Translations under genes and position numbers: made by a program
The notes under the pieces: generated by a model
Seen by the model: the letters and a program-made list of their open reading frames with translations, nothing else
The model's database searches: none
What the model was told of the DNA's origin: nothing
Source: Scleroderma bovista
Lineage: Eukaryota > Basidiomycota > Agaricomycetes > Boletales > Sclerodermataceae
Length of the DNA: 64,000 nt
Assembly: GCA_037178675.1 (NCBI GenBank)
Contig: JAYMGJ010000370.1
Coordinates: 117,638-181,637, forward strand
Direction: 5' to 3'
Shown: positions 1-11,880 of the stretch, in pieces
Layout of the letters: every line of letters starts with the position of its first letter
How positions within the stretch are numbered: the first letter of the stretch is position 1

Positions 1-1
1 T

Positions 2-1039
2 GACACCTCGAAATTTTGTGCATACAGAGACTCGGAGCGACTTTGCCAGCCGTGCTTATATGGTAAAGAGCCTCCGTGGAACATCACAATGTTCGGGCTC
101 CCTGAAGGAGAAGAATTCATGCGTTATCTCCAACACTGGCTTGACTCTCCTACCAACGAGGAATGCCCACTGGCTGGTAAAGCATCCTATGGTGCTGCAC
201 TGTCCTTGGATGAAAATGGCACAAAGGTTGTTGCCTCCCATTTCCGGACAATGCATTCGCCACTGCGATCCCAGGCAGACTATATCAACTCCTTTGCGGC
301 TGCTCACCGTATTGCGGACGACATTTCCGAACGTATCGGGTCAGAAGTGTTTCCTTATTCCCTTCATTATGTCTTTTTCGACCAGTACGCCCATATCATT
401 GCCATTGCACAAGAAATCCTCGGGCTTGGCCTTGGCTCAGTATTGATTGTTACCGCACTCCTCCTGGGCTCTTGGCGAGTTGGTACAATCGTCACCAGCA
501 TTGTTGCCCTTACTGTTGTGAATGTGATGGGTATGATGGCCGTCTGGGGTATCAACCTCAATGCCATTAGCTTGGTTAACCTGGTGATATCACTTGGAAT
601 CGCTGTCGAATTCTGTGCACACATCGCAAGGGCATTCATGAACGCTCCCTCTGGTTTACACATGGACCGCCCTGCAGGTCAGAAAGAAAGAGACGAACGG
701 ATGTGGGCTGCTTTAGTTGATGTAGGCCCTTCGGTAGGATCACCCCCTCTACATCATTGATGGGTGCTAAAAATCGAGTCAGGTATTGTCCGGAATCACT
801 TTCACAAAGTTGATCGGAGTATCTGTCCTTGCTTTGACACGCTCGCGGTTGCTAGAGGTATGTCAGCTCCTTACCTCAACCGACAGTGAATAAAAAGTCG
901 CCAGATTTACTACTTCCGCATGTGGCTTACCCTGATTTTATCTGGAGCACTTCATGGATTAGTTCTACTCCCAGTAGTACTAAGTCTTGCAGGAGGGCCT
1001 GGCTTTACCCATCAAGAGATGGATGATGACTACCCGTGA
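2..1039 (+). CDS. NPC1-type sterol transporter, C-terminal part (5' end outside window)
   Basis: Niemann-Pick C1-like integral membrane protein that moves sterol out of the vacuole/lysosome lumen. Exons 2-733, 783-857 and 905-1039 join in frame; 313 residues are visible. The start reads as a Cys-rich lumenal loop followed by PPWNITM and GLPEGEEFMRYL, typical of NPC1. Then come hydrophobic spans including GLGLGSVLIVTALLLG and ISLVNLVISLGIAVEFCAHI, the conserved part of the RND-permease fold. The last exon gives a final membrane segment and ends in acidic MDDDYP before TGA. The N-terminal domain and sterol-sensing domain lie upstream of the window. Family assignment is from recognised motifs; both introns are canonical GT-AG. 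Confidence 0.9.
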
Positions 1040-1220
1040 GTAATAACATTCATCTCTAGGTATTCGACTTACAAAGTGTTGAAAGGCCCATTCTCACTGA
1101 TGACGACTCTATTTCAAGTGACTGAGCATATGAATTTTTCGTAGAAGCTTTTTTAAACACGTGTAACCGATACCAGTACTCCGTACATAAACAACTATGT
1201 CATCACTCCTGGTTGAAACA

Positions 1221-2128
1221 CTACGCTGGTGACCTGGACCGGCTATCTCTGATGTCATCCCTACTGTCACTCCTTCGGCCTCGACTGAGAGACCTAGACC
1301 GAGATCTGCTTCGACTGTACCTCGAGTAAGAGGAGTAAGATGGTGAACGTGAACGCGTGCGGGACCGGGACCGGGAACGAGAAGGGGTGAGTGAACGCGA
1401 GCGGCTGGAACGGACTGAATAGCTCCTGGAACGACTGCGACGTCCGCGGCCATACCCTGTACCTCCACGCTCGTAGCTAGGGGACCTCCGCCTAGGGGGC
1501 AGACGGTCTCCTCGTCTAATGGGAGACCGAGACCGTGAGCGAGAGGGACGGTAGATATCCCTCGGAGGAGGTCCGCGGCGGTTAACGTATCCCCTTGGTC
1601 TGTATGTGCCCGTGTATCGCGGGGCTTCGTACCCACGCCTGCGGTAGGGAGGAGAGCGTGAGCGTGTACGAGAGCGGGAACGGGAAAAGGAGCGGCGATC
1701 GCGTCCGTTGCGCACGGGGCGAGGTCGCGAACGCGAACGAGCGCGGATGGGCAGGTCGGACAATTCGACCTTCAAAACCAGGCCGTCAAGTTGACCGCCA
1801 TGCATGTGGGATACTGCCTTGTGAGCCGAGGCGACATCGGCGTACTCCAGTGCAGCTTTCCCTCGGTTTTGGCCAGCTGAATAAATGGATGAGATTCAAA
1901 CTTGGACATGATGGAGAAAATAATCTTACACTTTGAATACAGTGGGAGGTCGATTTTGACGATTTCGCCGTAGAACCCGAATATCGTTTGCAGATGCGTT
2001 TGGACGACGTTGCGGGAGAGGCCATTTACGACGACGACCTTCACATCTTTCCGATTTGCGCCATTCTCCATGTCCACATCCACATCTCTAAGAGGCTTGG
2101 GCGACGGAGAACGCCCTCTGTCTGACAT
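1221..2128 (-). CDS. RNPS1-like RRM and RS-domain splicing factor
   Basis: Nuclear RNA-binding protein like RNPS1, a peripheral exon-junction-complex and splicing-activation factor. Exons 1930-2128 and 1876-1221, 284 residues. An N-terminal SP-rich stretch precedes one RRM (about residues 28-105). The RRM starts VKVVVVNGLSRNV and ends HMHGGQLDGLVLKVEL, close to the HMDGGQIDG motif of RNPS1. The remaining ~180 residues are RS/RG-rich with many SRSRSR runs. The single 53-nt intron falls inside the RRM and splicing keeps its fold. Human RNPS1 has the Ser-rich region, RRM, RS order seen here. It could be another SR-like protein, but the RRM pattern favours RNPS1. Confidence 0.8.
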
Positions 2129-2241
2129 TTCTACGAAGGGCGGTTAGTTTTGTAGAGACCTCAAGGATTGGAAGTTGTGACAGTGTGACACGTTCAATTG
2201 TGCTCATTACTAATAAAACAGCAAAGCCCCTATGAATTATT

Positions 2242-3787
2242 CTAAATCCTCTTCCTGCGCTGCTTCCGCTTCGAAACTTGTTCGTCGTCCGAGTCTGTGT
2301 GCAATCGCTTTCTGTGCCGCTTCAACATATCCCGCCGGGTGAATGATTTCCGACAGACGTCGCAGCAATATGGCCGATATCCAGTATGGGTAGCTTCATG
2401 GCGTTTACATTCATTCCTTCGCAAGAAACGCTTTGAACTAGGGCCACAAGTATTAGTACACAGAGGGAACGTGGATTGCATCTACTTGCCATACGGAGCA
2501 GGAGAAGGGCCGCTCATTTACATGAGCTCCGACATGAACCAGGATATGGTCTCTGCGCTTGTTCCGTTGGTTGCATCCCACGACGTAACACCGAAACTGG
2601 TCCATAAGTTCTCCCCGCTGGGACAGCCTACCAGCAAAGCGTAAAAGCCATGATCGGTCGATCACTCGGTCGGGGTACCGCAGGCGAAAATGTTTGGCTT
2701 TCTCCATGAGAGTATCAAGTTCGACACCAAGGTGTGCATTCAAAATAGGGGACGGCTGCATCGTGTCGGATGGGGAGCTGGTAGGTTCCTCACTCCCGCG
2801 GACACTGGGGGTGGAAAGAGTATAAAGGTCATTATCTGATGAATAGCCACTTTTTGGATAAGGCGACAGGAGCGGGGACTGTTCGGGTGTTGCTGTAATC
2901 TTCCATTTACCTGAGGCGGGTGACATAAAAGCAAACGGCCTGGTTTCTTGAACGGGAGACAGCGGCCAAACGATCAGGTCATTGATGTCCATTGCGGACG
3001 GAAGCTCTTCACAACTTAACATTCCTGTATCATAATCTTCGTCCAGCTCCATCTTGAACGGAATTTGTGACGGAACCATAAGTTCAGGGGTTACCCAAAA
3101 ATTAGGCTGGGCAACACACGACGATACTCCGACCGTATCCAAGGGATTTACGGTTGGCACTGGGGTCGCTCTGGACAACCAGACATCGTACATATTGACG
3201 TCAACTATAAGTCCGATCGGGTTGGTTGTGTGGTTGTCAGCCGCACTTGAAGCCAGGCCATAGTGATGGGACCTTGAACTGCGAGGAGTAGCAGATACCG
3301 GAGAAAGAGGCACGGTGTAGTCAACTATCATAGACGACGACGAAGACAACAATGGGAAAGCCAGGTCAAGTGTTGTCGAGAAGTTCGCTGGGGAGTGCTT
3401 GGTGTTCGGGTCGGACATATTTATCGAGGGAAGGCTCGAATGGGAGGCGAAAGAATCGCCTGGGTCATCAACCAGCATTGGAGAACCTTGATGAGTCCAG
3501 GTTTGTCTACCGAAGTTCCATTCGGTGGCTGGAATGTTGGTCTGGTAGTTGATTCCAAGTCCAGTTCGAGCAAGAGCGGAACGAACACCCATCCATGGGT
3601 TCGATGAGAGGTCGTTACTAAGCTTGCCCTGGCAACCGTGGAAGGTGGACTCGGAGGGTAAGAGATAGGTTGGAGTAGCTGGATAGAAATATTGCGACGC
3701 CAGCGTCACATGGGTGTGCTGATGGCTCATGTTGGTAGTTGTGCTGTTGGGTATCCATCGACGGTTCGGCTCCGGATAGCGGTCCAT
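2242..3787 (-). CDS. C2H2 zinc-finger transcription factor
   Basis: Predicted sequence-specific transcription factor of 497 residues; exons 2490-3787 and 2242-2437. Most of the N-terminus is Ser/Pro/Thr-rich and disordered. The C-terminus holds C2H2 fingers: an atypical first one (CYVVGCNQ..H..H), then CSVCSKRF..CKRHEATH and CDVCRKSF..LKRHRKRLH, followed by a basic tail KRKQRRKR (possible NLS). The second finger is completed only if a GC-AG intron (donor gcaagt, 2438-2489) is removed. Any GT donor nearby destroys the finger. The start ATG at 3787 gives MDRYPEP; the frame stays open upstream, so the start is likely but not certain. It shares a 134-bp divergent promoter with the gene at 3922. 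Confidence 0.8.
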
Positions 3788-3921
3788 GTTGGAATAATAC
3801 AAGGATAGTGATGCGTGGGTGTCGTGTAAGACGAGTTGTAAACCAGCGACCAGCGACCAGCGCGAGGTGGTGGAGAGAAACAAACCGAGTTGTATTTGCT
3901 CCTGTGTCTGTCCAAGCTTCG
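3788..3921. promoter_or_regulatory. Divergent promoter, C2H2 factor / cytochrome b5 reductase-like gene
   Basis: 134 bp lie between two start codons facing away from each other, so both promoters must lie here or overlap the other gene's 5' end. I see no clear TATA box. Inferred from gene layout only. Confidence 0.5.
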
Positions 3922-5078
3922 ATGTTGTCGCCGAGTTGTCGCGTTTTTGCTAGACAACTCGGTCAAAGACGCCTGTTGTCAGCAAGCAGACCGCCTGCAC
4001 AGAAATGTGCGCTGGTGAAGTCTTCAATAGCCATCATCGGAGTGTCGTCCGCTATTGCAGCAGCATACTTCCTCTTCCTTCACCCGTCTCGCTCTCTGCC
4101 AACCCATGCGGAAAAGCTACTGAGTCCGTCTCACTTCACCCCAGCAACTCTTGTTAGATCAGTCCAAACATCCCCTGATACAAAACTGTTCACGCTTTCC
4201 GTGCCTCCGGAACTGATACCCCAGGATAGCCAACAATTTGCACCGATATGGTCCGTCTTCATCAAGGATGACGATATTCAAGTAGAGCGACCCTATACAC
4301 CATTACAAGGAGTCGACGAGAACGGACACATGTTATTCTGGATAAAGAAATACGACCGCGGTGAAGTGGCCCGCTGGCTGCATTCAAAGCAACCTGGTTC
4401 CTCTATCGAAATCCGTGGGCCTCTTAAAACATGGGCGTGGAAGGACGGTACTTGGGATGATATCATCATGGTAACAAACCCGCCTACCACTGAGCTCAAA
4501 CTGGTCTCACCAATACACTTCCAAGATATCAGGTGGTACAGGGATTACCCCATTCTATCAGCTCTTGCACAACGTCTTCTTCACGAAAACCGGGTTTGAT
4601 GGTCGGTTTACGTTGTTTCACGCGTCAAGGACTCCCGAAGACCTGCCACCAGCGTCCATGATGGATTTCCTCAACAGCTTAGCCGAGCACCACCCGGATA
4701 AATTCAAATTTCGCGTCTTTGTGGACTCGTTGGGAGGTCAGCCAGAGAGTAAGCTTCCCGGGAATCTCACGTGTGAGCGCATAGAAAAATCTGCCCTGAG
4801 AGATGCTCTTGGACTAGAAAGCAACTCTCCGTGGTGGAAGGGATTATCTCGGTCGCCAACTGCCCCGATGGTTAACCCCGATCGAAAAGTACTTGTCCTT
4901 GTCTGTGGGCCAGAGCAGTTAGTATTGTTGTTATGTGAGAATACACCTCTTTGATCGAATTTTATACAGGATGGTGAATGCAATTGCGGGACCTTACGGT
5001 CGTAATTATTCTCAAGGGAAGGTTGCAGGGATTCTTGGACAGTTAGGTTTGCAGCCCCATCAAGTTTGGAAGCTTTGA
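3922..5078 (+). CDS. NADH-cytochrome b5 reductase-like mitochondrial flavoprotein (Mcr1/Cyc2 type)
   Basis: FAD/NAD(P)-binding oxidoreductase of the ferredoxin-reductase superfamily, probably anchored in a mitochondrial membrane. Exons 3922-4470, 4526-4917 and 4970-5078; 349 residues. The N-terminus is Arg-rich without acids (FARQLGQRRLLSASRPP), a plausible presequence, followed by a hydrophobic anchor at about residues 32-52. FAD-site motif ERPYTPL, nucleotide-site motif ISGGTGITP and the late motif CGPEQM are all present. Splicing at 4471-4525 creates MISGGTGITP exactly. Longer than yeast Mcr1 (302), so a Cyc2-like assignment is a real alternative. Confidence 0.82.
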
Positions 5079-5320
5079 GTCGTAGTCACAACCCAGGACC
5101 ATACGGTGGGGACTCTTCTCATTGACTGTTGTAAAGCAAACCTGAGCTCATCCCACAGATGTTTTTCGGTCATTGATCTACCTCGCTTCATGAATGCCCG
5201 CACTCCATTTTCTGAAATGTATTGTGCGTACGATTTGCCTACCAGGGGACTCGTGAAGACGTTCTGGGTGCGCCTTCAAGGTATCGCACTTTGCAGGACA
5301 GACAATTTTTGCATTATGAA
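5079..5320. other. Convergent intergenic region
   Basis: 242 bp between two converging genes. Expected to hold both 3' UTRs; no gene or repeat seen. Confidence 0.5.
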
Positions 5321-6117
5321 TTAAATATCCTCTCGTCTCAAATCGAGCAAACCCTTCATAACAAGCTGTACCTCGAGCACAGCTTCAATGGCTGAGCGAA
5401 CGGTATTGACCTGTATCTGACCACCCTGGGGAGCCGTAGTATTGACTGGCGTAGCTGTTTTAACCTCGACTTCCCATAGGGTATCTGCATGGGCTGGAAT
5501 CGGTAGTGATGTCTTCGGATCGACCTACTAAGCTAGTGAGGGATGAGAAACAACTCGAATCATGAATTCTACCTGCTCTTGCTGGAACATCTGGATGATG
5601 AGAGGTCCCCGTCGAAAAACATACCCGCGTTTGTATATCCGGGAACGACGACTTGACTGTGGTCCATCATTCCGTCCAAAGCACAATTCATAGTAAAACC
5701 TTACACATATCCGAGGGCACTGGCGAGACTCAATGCATCGCCGATAACTTGGCAAGTTGCCCATGGGCGGACAGTCGCCTCGGGATGTACACGCACAGAT
5801 TCCGGCTTGAGGTACGAGTAAAGTGTCCTGGAAAGCTATCGGTAAATAACCCAGATGACTGACCGACTCACTAACCATGCACTTTCCTTTCCATCCTCCA
5901 CCTCTTTCCTTGCCCTCAGCAAGACTGGGTCATCTCCCTGAGACTGCAACAAAGGAGTACCGAGTTGTTCGAATACGACCTCGTGGGTGTGCATTGGCGC
6001 TGCCGATTCAGTGTGGAGGGTGATCCGGTTGAGGATAGCCTTGAGATCGCGAGAGAAGAACTCGCCAAAGAGTGCTACTTCGTATGCATAGACTTTCGTT
6101 TGTGCCAAGCCAGACAT
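5321..6117 (-). CDS. MED18: Mediator complex subunit 18
   Basis: Head-module subunit of the Mediator coactivator (Srb5 in yeast), which links activators to RNA polymerase II. Four exons: 5876-6117, 5705-5827, 5573-5651, 5321-5524; 215 residues. Recognised from YEVALFGEF near the start, the SYLKPE and HPEATVRPW segments, then RSRIYKRGYVFRRGP and MFQQEQVDP, then PAHADTLWEVEVKTATP near the C-terminus, all in Med18 order. All three introns are 48-53 nt and each junction restores the family sequence. Start chosen at the first ATG giving MSGLAQ. Only 87 bp separate it from the divergent Bcd1 gene. Confidence 0.9.
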
Positions 6118-6204
6118 GGGAGGCAAATGTAGATAAGTAATTACATACTGCAAGGTTTTGATTTGAGTCGCGTCACAACACTTCCTACTCTTTCGAGACT
6201 CATA
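6118..6204. promoter_or_regulatory. Very short divergent promoter, MED18 / BCD1
   Basis: Only 87 bp separate the two initiation codons, so 5' UTRs must be very short or the transcripts overlap. No TATA element is evident. Layout-based inference. Confidence 0.5.
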
Positions 6205-7578
6205 ATGGGCGATGTCGGTATCGAGACACCGTCAACATCTAATCAAGCGGTGACTACATCGTTTCGCGCCTGTGCGCTGTGTACTTCGCAGGCAAAGTAT
6301 GCCTGTCCCCGATGTCGAGCACCTACTTGCTCTTTACCCTGTTCACTCAAGCATAAGCAAGACACAGGCTGCTCTGGGGAACGCAACAAAGCAGAGTATG
6401 TTCCCATGAACACATATAGCTGGGGGACCATGATGCGTGACTATTCGTTCCTCGAGGAGGTTGGCAGGAAAGTCGGTGAGTGGGGGAATGAGATAGCTCG
6501 TGGGGGGTACCAAGCGGATTTAAGTAAGGCGAAGAAGGGCAAGGATAAAATGAAAGCGAACGACGGGGGGAGGCGAAGGACAGTGGCCAGAGACTCCAGA
6601 AGACACATTCTGAAGTCCTACCTCGAATCCCTGGATATTGACATCGACCTACTCCCAAATGGCATGGAACGCAGAATCTCCAGCCAGTCAACATGGGACC
6701 CCAAGTAAGGTGCATCTTCATTAGTTGTGCACTTCGAGCTCATATTATTGCTGTTCTGGAGACTGAAACAGCCTCTGCTCACAATTGAGTTCATGTTTTA
6801 TCCACCAGAACCGGTCCCTCTACCAGCCCAAGTATCGCAAAAGCATGACCTTCACACCTTCCTCGCACACCGCATCCAGATATCAAAAACACTTCTCGAA
6901 ATACTTCGTACTTGCATTCCCCGACAACCTTCTCAGTCTCGAAAACAGAAAGATAATAATCCTCTGCCAGAATGGGTGCCTCCCTTAGTCCACCCTCACC
7001 CGGAAGACCCAGAAGGTTTCATCCTACCCGATTGTTACATACATGCCACCCTCGACTTTCCCTGCCAACCGAACCCCCGAGCTACATATTACCACAAACT
7101 AGACCCAGCATTGCCACTCTCACAGCTACTTCAGAATACCCGTTTCGTGGAGTTCCCGACCATCCACATCTTTGACCGAGACGCATCGAACTTCCGGGGT
7201 ACGGTCATAGACAGGGCTGGAAGGATCACTCAAGATGAGCAAGATGAAACGAGCAACGGAAGGCCTCCGAAACGTCAGAAAGTTGATCCTGGTGCGATTG
7301 CAGGGCTGCTCGGAGACTATGGGAGTAGCTCTGGGTCAGAGGATGATCAAACTCAGGAAAACGACGGTTTCTTGATGCTAGAAAGCTATTCCGACGAAGG
7401 GGGTGACCAGGAACAGTGCGAAGGTGCCAATGACCCAGAACAAATGAGTAGCTCCGACACTGAAGAAACGCTGATCAAACCGGAAAAACTACTTGAACTC
7501 ATAAAACAGGCGCGCGAAGCCGCGGACGAAGATATTCTCGACTGGGGCGACGAATGGCAAGACGATGGAGAGTCATAA
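6205..7578 (+). CDS. BCD1: Box C/D snoRNA biogenesis factor with zf-HIT domain
   Basis: Bcd1-like nuclear protein needed for box C/D snoRNP assembly. Exons 6205-6704 and 6762-7578; 438 residues. The zf-HIT finger is at about residues 22-62: CALCTSQAKYACPRCRAPTC, then a Cys/His-rich KHKQDTGC. The Bcd1 signature follows: LPNGMERR..S.STWDPK, then the spliced TIEFMFYPP. The C-terminal ~130 residues are acidic and disordered and contain GLLGDYGSSSGSEDD. The 57-nt intron lies just after WDPK. Start ATG at 6205. Confidence 0.87.
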
Positions 7579-7750
7579 GAGCCGGGAAGAGGTCACATCA
7601 TGACAGTTCGGGGCAGACTCAATACTGGATCCCTTACTATAGTACATAAAGGATCTCCATGAGATATCTATATCCAAGTGCAGCCGCTATATCTCAACTA
7701 CAGAATCTATACAAGAAACAAGAGTGCCCGCAAATATATGACACCCTTGT

Positions 7751-8823
7751 CTAAATGTCGTCCATCGATAAATCAATCTCCACCTTTTCGCCTGGATTGA
7801 AGGCGGGCAGGCCTGAAAACCCAAGTTAGCTATGAATTTATCAACTCGTCGGCACAAGCCTTACCAAGATAAGGGCAACTTGCACATCTGAAAGCATCTC
7901 CTAGGAAGCAGCTTCCACAACTGCTGCTTGCCTTAGGAGCAGCCTTTGCTGCTGCAAGTAGTCTTTGCTTCTCTTCCTCGCCGCTGCCTACCTCAACTGC
8001 GCCATCTGTATCCAAAAGGACAACTTTCCCTGACCGTGTTTCCTCCGCTTCCAACTCAGCGAGACCACAAGTACAGTTTTTGCAAGCTTTCTTGCGCCTT
8101 GGCGCACCGGCTGTGACGGGCTCACACGTAGCCGGACGAGCCCTGTCGGCATCAGTCAGCAGCGCCTCGGCATTGATGGTAGGTGTAGAAGGCGATGACA
8201 ATGTCCAGACTGCCTTTTTCGATGCCTGACGAGCAGAATCTGCCTTGCGCCTGAGGGGAAGAGCACCATTCGTGGGAGGTGTGGGAACCGGTGCAGATAT
8301 CGGCACTGCAGGCTTCTGAGCGACGATACGCGGCTCCTCGTTGTCGGATATACACTCTATCACCGAGAATCCTGCGAGGGTGAGTTCATCTGGTAGGTTC
8401 AGGAGCCCGGAAGTAAGGTTCAGAAGGAATAGTTTGCCAAATGGGTTAAGTCCATCCAGGAGCTGTCTCAGTAGCGGTTTCAAGTTGGGTTGCAAAGATG
8501 AATAATCTGAAGACGTGAGAACGACGTAAATAGACGAGTACGTCGACGGTGTCAAGCTGGTCGCTGTGTACAAGAGTCAGCACATATGATAACCAGGGAG
8601 GGGCCACCATACCTCCATCGACCAGACGGTCGAGCATCTGTCTCTCGACTGCCCTCCCACCAGAAGTTTTGCTCAGATTCGAAATGACAGCCTGGTATTT
8701 CCCGTCTTGTGCCGTTCCCAACGATCCGATGGCCAGCTGCGGCCCGTTCGATACATCATTGGCCGCTGCTGTGTTCGCAGACTGCGCTGCAGAGGATGCA
8801 GGGTCGACTGGTGTGGAAGTCAT
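7751..8823 (-). CDS. DRE2: Cytosolic Fe-S cluster assembly factor Dre2 (anamorsin/CIAPIN1)
   Basis: Electron carrier that works with Tah18 early in cytosolic iron-sulfur protein assembly. Exons 8613-8823, 7865-8563 and 7751-7812; 323 residues. The N-terminal half resembles a degenerate SAM-methyltransferase fold ([21 protein letters not shown]). A linker follows, then two Cys motifs: ACKNCTCG for the first cluster and [19 protein letters not shown] (twin CX2C) for the second. The last splice yields [12 protein letters not shown], the invariant Dre2 end. ATG at 8823 gives MTSTPVD. Convergent with BCD1, 172 bp apart. Confidence 0.92.
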
Positions 8824-9226
8824 CTCGTTTGTCAAGGATAGAAAGGAAAATAGTCATGACGCTACATAATAATGCGCGACTTAGAGTGCTTAGATAAGCT
8901 AGTATCGGCCTCCGTCGGATCAACGTGGCATCATTCTCCTCGGATTGCAAGTATGGGGCCAGTATGAGCACCTCCAAGCATCTTCTCGCTCATTCAACCT
9001 GTTGCTCCTATTTTTTTCCATTGGTTCCTCGCTAGCGCTGGCGAGGTATTTACATGCATTTGTACCCGAGGTGCTCTGTTTCCACCTCACTACCGAGCCA
9101 GTGGGGCTAAACAAATCCATGCACTTCGTAGTGTACAGGCTACAGGAAACCAGTAATAGGATCGACATCACAACATTGGGGAGCAAAAGATGGTAGTTGG
9201 GACAAATACAAACCCCAAACCGTCTA
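8824..9226. other. Intergenic spacer
   Basis: 403 bp between two genes on the minus strand; expected to contain the DRE2 promoter and the forkhead 3' UTR. No gene seen. Confidence 0.5.
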
Positions 9227-10506
9227 TTAGACTGGCTGCTGCATATCAGCATTCGGGGGAGGAGGGTGCATTCCAGGAGGAGGAGGATGCATCCCTTCAG
9301 GATACGCAGGTGCCAGCAGTGCGCCCCGAACGCGCAACAACATCATGCGGTACCATTCCTCGTCAGCACCTGCTTTCTCTTGTTCCGCCGTTATCTGTTG
9401 TAGGCTGCTGAGCTCCTTGATCCACGTAAGTCGCCAGGATAGGTTGCCATTCTCGTCTGCTTCGATATTATCTATCGGCACAGCAGGACCAAACCCACCG
9501 GGTGGAGGTGGAGGAAGCATCCCGAAGTTCGGATCAAAACTGCAGGAAATTAGTTATACGTTGCGTGATACAGCAAGACGAATAAAACCCACGCAGGTGG
9601 ATACGGGGGCGGATATGGGGCTTGTCTGCTTGGGCCCGCTTGATCAGGGTGCATTTGTGGTGGAGGACCCTGTACGTATTGGTGGGGATCGGGGAAGCCT
9701 GTTGCCTCGTCTGGGTGATAATCAACGTCGTTTTGTTGCTGTTCTGACGACTGGCGGGCCTTGGAACCTTTCGGCTTCTTCTTCCTCACACGGTGAACAC
9801 CCGTGCGGGGATCAACGTTATCATTGACGGTCCAGTACGAGCCTTTCCCTCGATCAGTGAGGGGGCGCGGCACCTTCTCGAAGCAGGGATTTAGGGAGAG
9901 ATTATGGCGCACAGAGTTCTGTGTAAGTGAACGGTAAGTTTTGTTTGTTTCGCAGGATGGACGACACCAAAACAAATATGAACACAATCAAACATCAACA
10001 TCGCGGTCGCGTCGTCGCGTACATAATGCACGCGACCGGTATGGCACAAAACATTTCACGCGTATCGATGCTCACCTTCCAGCCAGATGGCGCTGTTCTG
10101 AAGTATGGGAACTGATGATGTGAGTCAACAAAGGCACTCTCTTTGAAAAACGGTACATACGCGAGATTCAATGGCATAATAAATATCTTCTAACAAAAGC
10201 TTGCCAGTCGGAGAGCCTTTAATGGCATATCTGGAATGTACTCAAAGAGTTAGAATGTGCCCAGACAAAGAGCAGATTACCAAGTATAACTGACCGAATG
10301 AGAGTTGAATACGGATAAAATGGCTTGCTCCCGGGGGGGCCATCTCGCAAAGAATCGAGATTCATGGGTAAACCTCCGGTCAGGTCTGTGGGTTCTTGTG
10401 GATAATATGAGTTCGCCTGGGCGAGTTCGGCCTCGCCTGGTGGCAACATGTTGGATGGAACGACGGTCTGCTGTTGCTGCGGTGGCTGAGGTTGTGACTG
10501 GGACAT
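9227..10506 (-). CDS. Forkhead transcription factor
   Basis: DNA-binding regulator with one winged-helix forkhead domain (about residues 60-145). Exons 10295-10506, 10161-10230, 10076-10111, 9593-9918 and 9227-9539; 318 residues. Splicing builds [45 protein letters not shown] and GKGSYWTVN, the recognition-helix region. The N-terminus is Gln/Pro-rich; the C-terminus is Pro-rich with a basic RVRKKKPKG after the domain. The intron before NSVRHN is 157 nt, long for this window. The start at 10506 is the first ATG of the Gln-rich segment; the open frame continues upstream, so it could be longer. Confidence 0.87.
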
Positions 10507-11880
10507 AACAATTGTCTGCGGGTCAACGGCGGGGATGAGCGCCGAGTCTGGGCGTACTGTCGCTGAGGACAGGACGAAAATGCTGGGCAAAGGGAGAGTT
10601 CGAGGGGACCCGCTGCTGTGGCTTATGTCATACGTGAGAAAACGACCGCGCACGGGCCATTTCCCCTCTCATGACACAGGTGTCATTGCTGGCCGCCGTT
10701 TATGACCTTCGTCGAGAACGTCGTCGATGACGAGCATGCAGCGCACAGATTCTTGTGTTCTCGACACCTTGTCCAAATGGTGGAAGACAGGGTAAAACAA
10801 AATCCAAACCAGCCACGCTCTACAATACACAAACAAAGTCTGCGTCATCCGTCGGTTCTGGTGGCCAGGCTGCCTTCACTACCCATCGCCCTAGCGTGGA
10901 CGCTGGGTGTCGAACACCACCACGGTAGTCATCACTGTGTGTGGATCTGGCATCCGCCCCAGCGCCTGTCGCTCCCGGAGTTAAAACGCAGACGATACGT
11001 AGCAAACAGTAACTTGGAGAATCGAACACCGTTTAATTGCAAAGCCCGTGAAAGTGGCGTTAAGACACCACACTCTCATCCACTTCGGTCTTGACTCCAA
11101 TCAACGTGAGTCGACTCTAATTTGTTGCTAGTTGATTTGACTTTATCTACGACCACTACCTTCCCGTCTTAGCTTTGGGATACTATCCACACCGTGGTTG
11201 AATAACGGTAAGTTTTGTCCTCGCACAGTAAGCATTTGTCATCCAGTTTAGGCAAATACCCCTTCTGATAGTTTTCGGCGATTGGGCACCTTCGTCGATT
11301 CTCCAAAGCCTCTCTAAAGGTTGGGTTCGCTTAATAATGGTGTGGAAATAAACCCGCATAGTACCCAGTTGCTGCTCCCCGAAAAATTCGTATGCAAGGT
11401 TTCTGAAGCCGGTGTGCTAATACACGCGGTTGTGTCCCCAAATCTCGTCCACTAATATTGCTGTCCTGAGGGGGACTTCTATACATTTACACTCTGGAGT
11501 CTGGAATTTCCTAGCGCCACCCATCTCGTTCTTTTAGGGTTTGCTACCACTATTGTATATCCTGCTGACAGTGATCTGTCCGCCACCTAGATCTGGATCT
11601 GAAGTCCATGAAATTTCAGTATTCTCAGTTGACCGATTGACTTTAATCCCTGTTCACTGGCCTCAGGTCCAAAGCTTGACAGTGCGTATATCGGACGAAA
11701 TGTTTCTGCGTCTCCCGGACAGTCTAAACTAGTTCAACCAGTTCAATCAGTTGGGGTGGCTCAAAGCGAGATAGGCCTTATTGGTCAGAGTGATCATCCT
11801 TGTGCAGGCGGCATTTTGAACTTGAAATAGAGCACAGCCACAAACCATTTTGTGGTTTCATCCATGATTTCCCCACTCAG
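10507..11880. other. Gene-poor stretch upstream of the forkhead gene
   Basis: About 1.4 kb with short overlapping ORFs on both strands but no recognisable domain. The proximal part should carry the forkhead promoter. Missed 5' exons of the gene at 11881 probably lie in the last few hundred bases. Confidence 0.4.

Noticed and set aside
1109..1636. 175-codon minus-strand ORF in a second frame
   Set aside because: Overlaps the RS-repeat exon of the RNPS1-like gene; Arg/Ser codon repeats keep the other frames open.
11005..11040. tRNA B-box-like sequence (gttcgattc on the minus strand)
   Set aside because: The flanking bases do not form a T-stem and no acceptor or anticodon stem could be drawn.
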